From contig OX638372.1 of assembly GCA_951812925.1 (NCBI GenBank), forward strand, positions 1,736,001-1,800,000: DNA of 64,000 nucleotides, in the 5' to 3' direction. Shown here piece after piece: positions 21,501 to 32,600 of the stretch. The translations under genes and the position numbers were made by a program. Origin of the DNA: Calliopum simillimum (lineage: Eukaryota; Arthropoda; Insecta; Diptera; Lauxaniidae). The notes below the pieces were generated by a model. That model did no database searches. It was not told where the DNA came from and worked only from the letters and a program-made list of their open reading frames with translations. Each line of letters begins with the position of its first letter. Positions within the stretch are counted from its first letter, which is position 1.

Positions 21501-22360
21501 CCAACACCTTTCACGTTTATGCAAGATTTATCTGCAACCATCACATCTGCATCCTTCGGGCAAATGTTACTTGAAAAGTTGTCTTTGTCCCTGCACATGT
21601 GGGCTGAAGCACCAGAGTCCAGATACCATTCGTCTTTCTTAATTGCATGAGCCGCAAAAGAACCAAACATTGCATGACTTTTCTTTTTTTGAAAATTATT
21701 CTTCTTTACGGGACAGTTACTTGCATAATGACCAAAATTTTGGCAATTGTAGCATTTTGGACCTTTAAATTTTTTTGTATTTTTCTTATAGTCCTGTTGA
21801 CTGGAAAAAGCAGCTTCTCCGGTTGAAACTACAGATTTGATGTCTTGAAGAAGTTTCATTTTAATTGCATCGCCAGTAATGCGAATTCCGGAGCTTTGTA
21901 TGCCCATAATCATGGGTTTATACTCCTCTGGAAGACCTGCAAGCATCATCGATCCGGTCCATTCTTCGTCGACATTAAGTCCTACACTGCGAAGCTGGTG
22001 GGCGTTGTTGAGTACTTCATTAACGTATCCTCCAATGTCAGGAAAATCGTTTAATTTTGTAGAGCAAAATTTTTATATAAGCCCAACACGTCTGACTAAA
22101 CCAGAGTCTTCATACAGTTTTTCTAGTGTTGTCCAGATATCTTTTGCAGCTTCACAACCTCTTATGTGTGAATAAATGCTTTTATCCACCAGGAGGATCA
22201 GCTCTGATCTCGCTTCAATCAGCTTGTCTGCCAAAACTTCTGTTCCAAGCACCGCCTTCCATAGTTTCCGCATCTGGAAGTAAGCTTCAACGGAAAATTT
22301 CCAATCCTGGTAATTTTCGCTTCCTCGAAGTTTCTCAATTTGATGTTGCGTTGGAGACAT
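18527..22360 (-). pseudogene. Copia-like Gag-Pol polyprotein with one in-frame stop
   Basis: A single copia-style frame runs from ATG 22358-22360 to a stop at 18527-18529 inside the 3' LTR. One TAA (22073-22075) interrupts it in the Gag part, after LVRRVGLI; the frame is otherwise continuous. Domains in order: UBN2/Gag (EKLRGSENYQDWK), CCHC knuckle CYNCQNFGHYASNC (about 21760), protease YLDSGASAHM (about 21620), integrase with HHCC and DDE in IHTDVCGPF, IRSDNGTEY and PEQNGMAERMNR, reverse transcriptase with AIYVDDILIF (about 19530) and RNase H with GYSDADWGSD and YCDNKSAI. Apart from the stop, all motifs look intact. Production from other copies could explain its transposition. Confidence 0.92.
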
Positions 22361-22421
22361 TCTTAATTATCGGTTTATTTAAATTTCAAATTTCCCTTAT
22401 AGCGCGAAGGGGCCCATAACC

Positions 22422-22565
22422 TTTTGGAATTAATTTATTGAAGCGAATGAAAAATATTTTATTTAAATTGAAAAATACTAACAAGAATAGTCTGATTTCA
22501 AAATAAAACAAAACACAATTATTTTAAGGTGATATTGGATCAAGTACTAGTTCTTTTTTCCAACA
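22422..22565 (-). repeat. Copia-like 5' LTR
   Basis: 144 bp, identical by eye to 18402-18545. It borders the GGTTATGGGCCC primer site at 22410-22421 (complement). Confidence 0.93.
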
Positions 22566-22705
22566 GTTTGTCTTGGTAGATTTCTCGCTTTTGACATGAA
22601 AATTACCTTATTATAATTTTTAATCCATTAATCTCACCAGTAATCTTAATGCTATTGAGATTTTGAGAGATTTAACACGCTTTTTTGTAAAAAAAAAATC
22701 AAAAA

Positions 22706-22774
22706 TCAATTGGCATGTTGTGTACCTTTTGACGTTTGGTCCAATTGTCAAAAGGTACACAACATGCCAATTGA
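22706..22774. repeat. Perfect 28-bp inverted repeat with a 13-base loop
   Basis: The arm 22706-22733 (TCAATTGGCATGTTGTG...) is the exact complement of 22747-22774. The stem has no mismatch. It lies in AT-rich non-coding DNA just before the CAGGGGGTCG element. It could be a palindromic MITE remnant or a hairpin RNA source; sequence alone cannot say. Confidence 0.85.
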
Positions 22775-22861
22775 ACTTTTGTTAGTGTTGGAGATTTTTT
22801 CTATATATATATTTTTTTATATAGAATGTGCGGCGAATTTGCTGTATTTTCTTTTTCCGTA

Positions 22862-25471
22862 CAGGGGGTCGATTCTGGTTCAGTGAAAAGTCGAAGTGAA
22901 AAGATTTTTTATCACTTCACCGTAAAAGCGATTCTTGTTGTTTAAAATTTTAAAAAATGTGAAAAGTTTTTTTACACCCCAAGAAAAAGTTTTCACTGAC
23001 AAATTCGACAGTGATAAAAATTTAATTTAATGAAAAATAAACATAAACAAATCAACAATAATTATTAAATGTCATTTCCCATAGTGAGCACTAATATTTC
23101 GCACAAAAATAAGATAGGCGTAGACAAGATTTTAAGAAGGACCTGCGAATTGAAGGTGCCCGATCAGATGGATATCTGCAAGACTCCACACGACCCTAAC
23201 TGATTTTAAATATAGTACGATGCGGTTCAATTTTACGATATTTGTACCATCGCAGGTTGAGTTGGTTTAGTTACCAAAAAAAGCACCCGAATGGTGAAAA
23301 CAAATTAACCCCAATAGTAGTGAAAGCCGACTTTGATGATTTAAATTTTAATGTGAATCTTTGGATTACAATAAAAACTGATACATGTGACATATAATCT
23401 TCTTTTGCAATACATTTTTGTTCAAGAATTTATATATTTTTTTTTTTTTTAAATAAACAAACTTACTGAATGCAAGATGCAAGTGTGTTTCTGTCAGTAT
23501 GCCCTTAATGGGTTTGGAAACTCCGCCTGAGTTTGAATCTCAATCTAAGTATTATATGCACCAACTTTAATGTATACAGCTTTATCCTTACGGGCGTTAT
23601 CGTAATTTCAATATACAGACAGACAAAATTATCATAAAGTCAATTCGAATCAACAGGACCAATCGGGCCTTAACTTTGCAATCTGAAAAAAATCAGGAGG
23701 TAATTTTTCTATTATGACCTTCCATATAACGGCTAAAATGCAGCCAAACTTATGATGAGCAACGAAGGAATAAATTTGTAAATTTTTTATACAACTATCC
23801 ACATATACTTATTTATTGAACTCTAATACAAAAAAAAAAAAAAAATTGTAAACACTATTGCGCTACGCTCAACCCTGCTTCAAGTGGATTCGCTCGTTCC
23901 AATTTATAAATGCTAGCCAAGCTCTTTGAATGTCTGCGAACTTCGACTTGGCGGTCTGTTTTAAATGCTTCCAAGGACTTGGAGAATTTTGTCTTGTTTA
24001 AACCAAACAATCCAAAATGAATCCTCATTTTGCAGCAAGAGGCGGGTAAGAAGAGCTCCAACCCCAATGCATCAACATTATGTTCAATAAGAACCAATTG
24101 TGCCTTTTTCCGTTCAACCAATTCTCAAGTTGTTGGTACCAACACGAACGAAAGTTGGCTTCTTCTCGGGTGGCATATCTTGATCCTAAGCCTCTTCTTT
24201 TGACTAATTTTGAAACTTTTTATTGAAACAAATGAAATTTTAAAATTATTTTTATGTAAACAAAATAAATTGTGACACACAATGTCAATTATTTTCACAC
24301 ACCACGATTTCAAACAGTATTCACCACATTTTTTTCACTTTGTAAACCTGGGGGTCGATTCTGGTTCAGTGAAAAGTCGAAGTGAAAAGATTTTTTATCA
24401 CTTCACCCTAAAAGCGATTCTTGTTGTTTAATATTTTAAAAAATGTGAAAAGTTTTTTTACACCTCAAGCAAAAGTTTTCACTGACAAATTCGACAGTGA
24501 TTAAAATTTAATTTAATGAAAAACAAACATAAACAAATCAAAAAAAATATTTCAAATGCGGTTTCCTTTAAAACATCAACAATAAGTTGATGTAAATGGC
24601 TGGAAATTGAAGGAGCTCAATCAGATGGATAAATTTAAAATTGAAAAATATAAGGAATTTTCACCCCACGACCCCGATTGATTTTATATTCGTTTCGTTT
24701 CAATTTAACGCCGCTTGTTCCATCGCAGTCCAGTTTTAGTTGGTTCAATTAAAAAACTAGAGTTCGTTTTGACCACCTAAAGCAAGTGGACAGCGTGATT
24801 TAGATCGGATCACAAATCAGACAGTCTGTCCTTTGTAGACTCTGAAACTATCAGTCGAATTTGAATCTCAACCACACTTCGACCCCAAGTATTATCCGTA
24901 CCAAGTTTCATTCTCTTAGCTAGAGCCGTGTGGCCGTAATCGTGGTTTATTTGTATTCTAAAAATCAATTTCAACCAAGGGGAAAAGAGTAATTTAAAAG
25001 ATTTTCATTAGCATTTATGTATTCGTCAGCACCAAGCACTTACGTTCCATAAGAAGCATCGTTTCATTGTATGCCCTAGGGAGTAAGCGCTTACCTCTGC
25101 TTAACTAAAAAGAGGTAAGCGTTAATTATTAAAAAAATATAGAAATAAAAAAAAAATAACTGTCCCCCATTGGGATTGAACTCCTAACAAAATGCTCCGA
25201 AATATTAAAATAGCAAACCCTCTATCACATCAGCTACAGAATCTCATTACGTATGAGTATAAAATTTGTATCTTAAATCAAACTATTTGTCAGCTAGAGA
25301 ATGTCAGTTAATTTTCACACACCACATTGAAAATTTTATTCAACTCGCTTTTTTCACTTTGTAAACCAGAATCGCTTCAATCGATGAAGTGAAGTGAAAA
25401 GATTCGGTGAAAATGAAAGTGATAAATTTTTTTACACTTCACAGTTTCACTGAACCAGAATCGACCCCCTG
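22862..25471. mobile_element. Compound CAGGGGGTCG terminal-inverted-repeat element
   Basis: The outer ends are CAGGGGGTCGATTCTGG (22862) and its complement (ending 25471), flanked by GTA/TA. A second left end of the same type starts at 24350, so two copies share one right end. The first copy stops at a TTTGTAAACC word that in the second copy is followed by about 100 further bases. Both copies share subterminal text (AAAAGTCGAAGTGAAAAG, ATTCGACAGTGAT). No transposase is present, so this is non-autonomous. A third copy lies inverted at 36314-37263. Confidence 0.8.
23855..24180 (-). pseudogene. RpL7A-like pseudogene
   Basis: On the minus strand, PPEKKPTFVRVGTNN and then ERKKAQLVLIEHNVDALGLE, followed by FLPASCCKM, match the conserved core of eukaryotic ribosomal protein L7a (eL8). 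Further on, EVRRHSKSLASIYKLERA matches its C-terminal part. A stop lies between the two first segments, internal blocks are missing, and many conserved residues are changed. The real protein is about 270 residues. No intron traces are seen, which suggests a retrocopy; an oligo-A run near 23830 is on the wrong side and strand to be its tail. The pseudogene lies within the first copy of the compound TIR element. Confidence 0.65.
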
Positions 25472-26048
25472 TACTATTATTAAACCAGAGATAGACAACT
25501 TAGGGCCAGTTTTTCAGTGCAAGTTTAACTCATTTTCTGTTTTAAACTATATTTAAACTCAGGAATGAGTTTTTCAGTGAATGTTAAACGTAGTTTAAAC
25601 GCCGTTTAACTGAACGATATTGGCCGTTTAAATTCCGTTTAACCTATAATTTTATTTTAACAACTGTTGATAAATAAATCAAAATTGACATATTTTATAA
25701 AAAAAAAAACAAATAAATAAATGAATAAAAAAAATCCATAATTTGAAAAAGAAGAATTTATTTCAGTCGTTCTGAAGTATATTCTTCGTCTTTTATTATT
25801 TTATTTTGAAAGAAAGAAATTCACAAACTTCACTTTTGACCACTATTTAATGAAATCACGTTCTGCATATGATTTCCAATCATTATGATCATAAAATTGC
25901 TAAAACATTGGAGCAATCAAAATGCCTTTGAGCAAAGCTTTGACACTGGCTCCGTATATCAGACACCAACCTCCCAACCGGGTACATTTTTCATTCAATT
26001 AGCTTCTTCATCGCGATTGTGACGCAATTGTTTTAGTAATTTCCGATC

Positions 26049-26584
26049 GGTTACCGGACATAATCCCAACGGACATAATCCCCATTTCGTAAATGGGGAT
26101 TATGTCCGAAAATTTTTCGGTCATAATCCCCATTTTGGCCATAGGGGTTATGTCCGCAAATTTTTCGGACATATGTCCGAAAAATTTAATTAAGATTGAA
26201 CAAAATTTTTGCAATAATCCATTTAAAAAATTTGTATAGTGTTGGATGTTATAGACTGATCCGCGGCCAAAGGCCGCCGCGAAGCCGGTGTTGGATTTTT
26301 GGGAGTTTTAAATCCTGAGCTGCGGCCGCAGGCCGCCCACTTACCCCTACCCTTATGTAAAATTACTGTGGAATTTTTGGGAGTTGTAAATCCTGAGCTG
26401 CTTCTGTGGTCAATAACAAAATATCGTTATGGGGACTATGTCCGTTTTTTCCTGGGGATTATGTCCGAAATACTTGCGGACATAATCCCCATTGAAAAAA
26501 TGGGGATTATGTCCGAATAACTTGCGGACATAATCCCCATATCGTGAATGGGGATTATGTCCGTGGGGATTATGTCACGGCACC
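26049..26584. mobile_element. Foldback element type 1 with GGGGATTATGTCCG array
   Basis: TTTCCGATC (9 bp) flanks it at 26040-26048 and 26585-26593. Each arm (about 210 bp) is an array of GGGGATTATGTCCG and its complement in alternating orientation, roughly six copies per arm. The ends read GGTTACCGGACATAATCCC and, on the other side, the complement of GGTGCCGTGACATAATCCC. The centre is the 115-bp GC-rich module (26255-26369), followed by a 40-bp partial repeat of that module. There is no ORF of note. Confidence 0.85.
26255..26369 (+). repeat. GC-rich core module, copy 1
   Basis: Starts ACTGATCCGCGGCC and ends AATTACTGT. Contains two short hairpins, near GCGGCCAAAGGCCGC and GCGGCCGCAGGCCGC, around GGATTTTTGGGAGTTT. 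Same length as three of the four other copies in the window. Confidence 0.88.
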
Positions 26585-26627
26585 TTTCCGATCACGTTCC
26601 GCGGTTAACAAAGTTTACAAGACATTA

Positions 26628-27004
26628 GCCGTGTTTCTTTTGACGCGTATATACAATTGTGGATATTTTTAAATTGCGATAACTCATGAACAGTGAGTCG
26701 CACAATAAAACTTTATGGAGAATCATTTTCTCTACAAAAGCTTTTCATTTTATTTTTAAAAAAATTTATCTTTTAGGAGTTATTCTATAAAAACTGGTTA
26801 AGCGCCGATAAACGGCAAAAAATCACTTTTTTAAATAATTTTTAAATAATTATTATTTTTTTACAAAAGATTAAAATTATTTGTAGAGCATGTGGTTCTC
26901 AATAAAAAATACCCTTGGGCTTTTTATTGTACGACTCACCGTTCATAAGTTATCGCAATTTGAAAATTACCACAATTGTATATACGCGTCAAAAGAAACA
27001 CGGC
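26628..27004. mobile_element. 377-bp MITE with long imperfect inverted repeats
   Basis: Ends GCCGTGTTTCTTTTGACGCG and its complement, flanked by TA (26626-26627, 27005-27006). Inverted similarity extends about 80 bp inwards (ATTGCGATAACTCATGAAC against GTTCATAAGTTATCGCAAT). TA flanks suggest a Tc1/mariner-type mobiliser. Confidence 0.8.
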
Positions 27005-28049
27005 TATTTTTCGCGGACCGCATTTCGACTTGATCACGTTGCACTTGCTAAGCGTTGATGTAATCCAACCATTGTGGTGGCCAAACGCGAATAATTGAAA
27101 GCCTCGAAAATAACTTTTCGCAGGAACACGTGCAATTTAAATTTTTTTGAAGCCACCCGCTACTTTATTGTTGCTGATGGTGCTCCTGACATATTTTCAG
27201 CTTTCCAGAAGAATCAGAAAGCTTTTAGGGAAACTTCTGAAAATTAAATTTCTCGCTGCAAGTTGTCAAAAAATTTCAATATTTATACGTCAACAGCTTG
27301 TCATTTTTCAGTAATGCCTATTAAAAATCAAAGTAACGAGTTTCAGTTAAACTCGCACTGAAAAAGTCATTTCATAGTTAAACGAGTTTAACAATTTAAA
27401 CGAGTTTAATATAACTTAGTTTAAACGAAGTTTAAACTTGCACTGAAAAACTGGCCCTTAAAAGTTATCTTTTACAGTTTTCAAGTTGTTACAAAAATAT
27501 CGAAACTTTCATAACACAAAATTTTAGTAATTGAAGAAACAGTTGAAATTGAAAAGAGACAAATTTATGAATGTACAGAAAGTACTCAATTAAGCTCTGA
27601 AAACAGTCCTCTAAAAGGACAGGTAATTAGTCCGCATTTATGCTAGGAAATTCTATGAAAGAAATTCTCTCTTTTGTGAATTTTTTTTGCGTTTACACAC
27701 AAAAACTAAAGTTTCTTTGTACTTGCAAATGTCATAAAATAAAGGAAAAAATCCATCACCACACCATCAAAATGTCATAACAAAATAAACGTAAATTGAA
27801 AGCGTTTTTGTTGAAAGATAATAAATAATGAATGCTTTATTTTGCGTAGCTTTTCAAATTTTAATTAGTTAAAATACAATCCTTTGTTTAGCAGATATTT
27901 AGTAGATTTTATTTATCAAATGAAACATTTTCGAAATTTAATGTTCCAGCTTTTGACTGCGCATCAATTCCAATTGCGATAAGGAAAAATTTCTCAAGTC
28001 CTCGCTCACAGAACTGAAGCTATCTTTCCATACGTGAAGCAAATCTCTC

Positions 28050-28620
28050 AATTGCTCCTACTGTGAAAACCAAAGTCTCCTTTCAGCCAATTGCATAAAT
28101 TGAAGAAGACGCATTTTCTTCATATTTTGTTTACTTTTGGCATTTCTTCCCAATATGCTAGCACAATCTTTTCGCCATGTTCTAGTGGAATCTACGAAGA
28201 GTTAAATCAATTAAACAAAATATAGTATACACACACGTATGGATTATATTCAATCTCACAGTTATCATAATTGATCCAATGTTCCTTAAAATTCCATAAA
28301 TTTGCGACAGTTCTCAATTTTTGAAGCAGACGTCGCCGACACCAAGTATTTCTGTGCAAATCATCTTCTACATCCTTGTTAGAATTCTTAGAAAAAGTTT
28401 TGGCCTCAAGCTTTTTAATATTTAATTTAATTTATAAATTATTCAATTCTAAATTTAAAAAAATTTTCTTCTTAATGCCCCATCTACAATCAATGCGGGA
28501 CTTGCAGGTAATTTTTAAAGCTTTCTGCTCTTTCTTCTTCTTCCCGCACTGATAGCAAAAACTGTTCATAACCAGTGCTTGCAGTAGAATTTTACTTTTA
28601 TTCCGATCTCTGTAATTAAA
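28050..28620 (-). pseudogene. Possible decayed transposase/host coding relic
   Basis: Short minus-strand coding-like pieces occur in several frames: TGYEQFLLSVREEEERAESF (about 28575-28510), HRNTWCRRRLLQKLRT (about 28350-28300) and TRTWRKDCASILGRNAK (about 28190-28140). The first resembles the N-terminus of Harbinger-type transposases. The pieces are not joined by one open frame, and splice signals are ambiguous. I do not recognise a definite gene. Confidence 0.3.
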
Positions 28621-28924
28621 CATTCAAATCGATTAAAGTGCAATAAAAGAAATAACAATTTCATTTACCCTTTTGTTGGCGTCAACCTTAATAGAAATTT
28701 ATTCGTTTATTTATGTTTATTTTAAATTGTTTTTTCGAATATATTTGACATTTGCCGCAAGTGGAACAAGCAAGTGCTTTGCATGAAATCAAAAAGCTTT
28801 TTTTTACTCTCTTTACTATTTTTCTCAAATCATGCAGCGGTAAAATAGAATTTTCTGCTCTGCTCTAACTCATGATATTTCAATTAACTGTTTCACTTGC
28901 ACCTGTTCCTGCATTGATTGTGGA

Positions 28925-29845
28925 TAGGGCATAACAATTATTTTTAATAATTGTTTAAATAATGGTTATTTTCCTTTAAGCTGGAAAATAGCTAAACTAC
29001 TTCCTATTCCAAAGAAAAGAGGTTTGATTGATATTTCGAACTTTAGACCAATCTCTCTGTTGTCAAATGTTGGAAAAATTCTTGAAAGGATAATTTATTT
29101 CAAAATTGAGGAATTTTCCAGCAATGGAATCAGTTGTATTTCTGATTTTCAATTTGGTTTTAAAAAGGGTCACTCAACGATGCACGCACTTCTGAAAATT
29201 CATAGCGATGTTACTTCTAAACTTAGAGACAAAAATTGTACAATCGGTTGTTCCATTGATGTTGAAAAAGCTTTTGACAGTGTGTGGTGGAACGGTCTCC
29301 TTTTCAAATTAATTCAAAACAATTTTCCACCGCTTATTTTTAAAATCATCGATAGCTTTTTATCAAACCGTTTTTTTTTTTCACTCAAATTCAGCAAGCT
29401 CAATCAGAACTTAAACAAATAGGTCGTGGAGTTCCCCAAGGTTCAATCTTAGGCCTTCTACTATTCAATATTTTTATGAGCGACTTTCCACACATGCATC
29501 CTAATGGATCTACTGCACTATTATATGCTGATGATACTTTTGTTTATGCACATAGTAGAAACCCTGTAGAAGCTTTATCAAAAGTTAGTTTACATATTCA
29601 AGATATCCATAAATTTTATAAGACTTGGGGCATTAAGATTAATTTTTCGAAAACAGAATGCATTTGCTTTAGGAATGCTGCTGGTAAAGGTCCTTCTGGA
29701 ATTGCGAAGGCCAGCAAATCGTGGATTCTTGAAATTGATGGAGCTAGAATTCCTTTTAATCATATCACCACTAATAGGGCTATTCTGGCGACAGTATTAG
29801 AGCTGTCAAACAGCTCACCACAGTATTCACTGCTACGAAAGTAGC
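28925..29845 (+). pseudogene. LINE-C reverse transcriptase fragment (frameshifted)
   Basis: A non-LTR reverse transcriptase begins with WKIAKLLPIPKK and NFRPISLLSNVGK, continues to CSIDVEKAFDSV (motif A), and shifts frame at a run of nine T near 29370. The other frame reads IGRGVPQGSILG (motif B) and LLYADDTFVYA (motif C, YADD intact near 29530). It ends by degeneration around 29845. The endonuclease is absent. It resembles I/jockey-type LINEs but the clade is not certain. Confidence 0.8.
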
Positions 29846-30093
29846 AACGAAGATGTTTTGGTATTCTGGCAGCATTTCGAAAGCTCTTTTCCGTCTTTAT
29901 GAATACGACTTTTAATACCTGCTACGTAGGAGATCTTAGAGCGATCTTAAAACTATTAGTTGCTTGCTGTCAGGTTTTTATTATGTGAAAAAAGCAGAAT
30001 TATGAAAAATTTTATTTTATTGCTTGTTTATAATTTTTTATCATAAAACAGCTGGGCTTAATGTTAGATTATCGACTGTTAATATTTTCTTTT

Positions 30094-30982
30094 TATACCC
30101 TACACCCAGGGTATATTCACTTTGTCCTTCCGTTTGTAACGCAGAGAAGGAGGCGTGGCAGGTATAGAAAAGTATATATATTCTTGATCAGCGTCACCTC
30201 CTGAGTCGATATAGCCATGTCCGTCTGTCTGGCTGGCTGGCTGGGTGGCTGGCTGGGTGATGTGTGTGGAAATACACTTTTTGGGAAAACTAAGCAAGAT
30301 AATTCAATGAAATTTGGTACCCTGCCTCCGTCATCAAAGATAGCTCGGGGGATTGAAAATGAGCAAAATCGGTTAACGGACACGCCTACCGCCCATACAA
30401 AAAATATATTCAAAATGCAATTTTAGGAGTATTTTTCACGACAATGCAACCAAAATACACATAAATACTAGAAATTGTAAGCGCAAGCTCTGAAAAAAAA
30501 CTGCGCGAACTCGGACAAAAGGGCATGGCACCTCCCATATAAGCAAAAGCTTCAAAACGCTATACTGAAAGCGATTTTTGAGATATTCGAACCAAATTTA
30601 ACTCAGACACTAAGAACTATAAATGAAAGCTCTCAACAAAAATTGGGTGAAATCGGACAAGGGGGCGCAGCACCTCCCATATGAGCAAAAGTTTCAAAAT
30701 GCCATACGGAAAAAAGTTTTTTGAGATAATCCAAACAAATTTCACTCAAATACTAAAGACTATAAATGCACGCTCTAAGCTAAAACTAGAGGAACTCGGA
30801 CAAGAGGGCGTGGCATCTCCTATATAAGCAAAAGCTTCAAAACACTATGCTGAAAACATTTTTCACTCAGACTTTTAAACCTATAAATGCAAGCTCTGAA
30901 CAAAAACTGGGTGAACTCGAACAAGAGGGCGTAGCACCTCCCATATGAGCAAAATTTTAAAAATACTGCAGTGTAGGGTATT
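30094..30982. mobile_element. ATACCCTACAC inverted-repeat element with 140-bp internal units
   Basis: Inverted ends TATACCCTACACC and GTGTAGGGTAT bound about 890 bp. The left part contains the GTCCGTCTGTCTGGCTGGC run seen in several fly repeats. The right part contains four imperfect tandem units (AAGCAAAAG-type words at 30541, 30682, 30826, 30947), each with a GGGCGTGGCACCTCCC-like box. No coding capacity. The family name is not known to me. Confidence 0.65.
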
Positions 30983-31057
30983 TAATGTTTGGCCAGGCCT
31001 AATTTTACACCCTTACTAGTTAAACCTAATTTGGCTTATTATACTTTTAATTTTAAG

Positions 31058-32031
31058 AAAGAAAATATAATCAAAAATGTCTGGTCGGATCTACTTTCGG
31101 AGATATAGCCATCGAAAAATCGGGATATAGCTTTAATAAAAACCGATATAAGTTCGGAACCCCTGGCTGGATTTTGATAATATTGGTGGCATATGAAAGG
31201 TATTTTAACACACTACAAAACTGATTTACAAAAATTTTAAATCCGAGTCAACAGTTTCGAGGTATGGCGTATTTTCAAAAATTTTGACCAGTTTTTTATT
31301 TTTAAAGCACTATTTTCCAAAATATGTCTTATTAACCTATAGTTTTTGTAACAAATTATGAAATCCTAATGAATTTCATTCGATTTGATATGCAATTTAT
31401 ACCTCATTTCCTTCATTAGCACATTTTTTTATAGGAAAACAAAAAAGTAAGCCAAAGAAATTTTCATGAACAACAACAACGGAAATTTGGAATTTTGGTA
31501 GCAAACTATTTGATGGATATATGTATTATAAACTGATCCGCGGCCGAAGACCGCCGTGAAGCCGGTATTGGATTTTTGGGAGTTTTAAATCCGGAGCTGG
31601 GGCCGAAGCCGCCCACTTACTCCTACTATTATGCCAAATTACTGTGGGAAAAAAATCGACCCAAATTTCAGAAAAATCGTCATATCTCGAAAACTACGAG
31701 CAAGATTTAGAAAATTTTTTGTTCAGTATTGTAGCTTATTAAATTACCTTTCATATGCCGTTTTTGTTAATAAGACATTTTTGGAAAAATAGTGCATTAA
31801 AAACAAAAAAACTGGTAAAAATTTTCGAAAATTCGCCATATCTCCAAAACCATGACTCGGATTTAAAACTTTTGCACATCGTTTTTATAGCCAGTTAAAA
31901 TACCTTTCATATGACAAAATCCATTAAGGGACTCTGAACTTTTACTGATTTTCATAAAAGCTATATCCCGATCTTCCGATGGCTATATCTTCGAAAGTAG
32001 ATTTGACCAGAACTTTCTGTTGCTGTTGTAA
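31058..32031. mobile_element. Foldback element type 2 (CTACTTTCGGAGATATAGCC arms)
   Basis: Two arms of about 400 bp are inverted relative to one another; both outer parts carry a CTACTTTCGGAGATATAGCC-like word and CATATGAAAGGTATTTTA. The core module lies between them at 31532-31645. A candidate 11-bp duplication with one mismatch (TTAATTTTAAG at 31047, TTAATTTTGAG at 32032) would set these borders. A second copy starts near 63110 and runs off the window. Confidence 0.65.
31532..31645 (+). repeat. GC-rich core module, copy 2
   Basis: 114 bp, starting ACTGATCCGCGGCC and ending AATTACTGT, with several substitutions relative to copy 1. Centre of the type 2 foldback. Confidence 0.85.
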
Positions 32032-32249
32032 TTAATTTTGAGGCAAAAAAAATATAAAAAAAACAACAACAGTTTTTAAAGTAAAATTGTTGCCTAAGAT
32101 TTGGCAGTTGTTAAATTTTTGTTTGTATGAGTGATAATGATAAAGGGAAAAACAAAATTATAACTATTTTGGATAAATATTTGTTCTAATAGTTACAAAA
32201 GAAAAGAAAAGTTTGCGTAAAAACATGTAGCAACAATTTCTGCACAATA

Positions 32250-32600
32250 TTATATTGCGGCGCGCAAGAATAACTTATTTTGCATGTCAAAATAAAGAAA
32301 TGGAACCCAGCATCTTGCCTTGCTATCTGTCAAAAGTCTATAATCAAAACAAAGAATTTTGGCATTTTCGTAGTTTAAGAAGAAGCAGCATTTGTTATCG
32401 CTGCAACCAGAGCAATTCAACCATGTTAGATTGCACAATTTGACAAGTTCACCTCGAAAGCTTTTATGTGGTGAATTTATGAGCTTTTTCTTAAAGATTT
32501 CTGCGCCAGAATACCGAATGTCTTCGGGAATCTTAGAAAGTAATTCTGACATGTATTCAGAAAGACTTTCTGCTGTCTTAGCCAGTATAGCCCTATAAGT
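32250..32600 (-). repeat. Dispersed repeat, related to 40020-40210
   Basis: About 130 bp from AAAATAAAGAAATGGAAC to GCTGCAACCAG recurs at 40050-40195. On the minus strand a 100-residue frame is open (SELLSKIPEDIRYSGAEI), with a cysteine-rich stretch CSGCSDNKCC. It looks like a piece of a transposon-encoded protein, but I cannot assign it. Confidence 0.45.

Larger units (their letters stand above)
18402..22565 (-). mobile_element. Copia-like LTR retrotransposon
   Basis: A 4.16 kb element on the minus strand. The LTRs (18402-18545 and 22422-22565) are 144 bp and identical by eye. GTTTG (5 bp) flanks it at 18397-18401 and 22566-22570. After the 5' LTR (minus strand) comes GGTTATGGGCCC, the copia-type initiator-tRNA-Met primer site. 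Before the 3' LTR is a short AGTGGGGA polypurine tract. Identical LTRs imply a very recent insertion. Confidence 0.95.
25503..27457. mobile_element. PIF/Harbinger-like element with two insertions inside
   Basis: Terminal inverted repeats GGGCCAGTTTTTCAGTGCAA (25503) and the complement (ending 27457) are flanked by TTA on both sides (25500-25502, 27458-27460). TTA duplication with GGGCC ends is typical of PIF/Harbinger. Multiple AGTTTAAAC-type words fill the subterminal regions. A 536-bp foldback (26049-26584) and a 377-bp MITE (26628-27004) interrupt it. No transposase frame is intact. Confidence 0.75.

Noticed and set aside
23829..23845. A-run as the poly(A) tail of the RpL7A-like pseudogene
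   Set aside because: The pseudogene is on the minus strand, so a tail would appear as T-run on the plus strand.
30217..30426. Open frame beginning with a Trp/Leu/Gly repeat
   Set aside because: It is produced by the GGCTGGCTGG simple repeat of a transposon.
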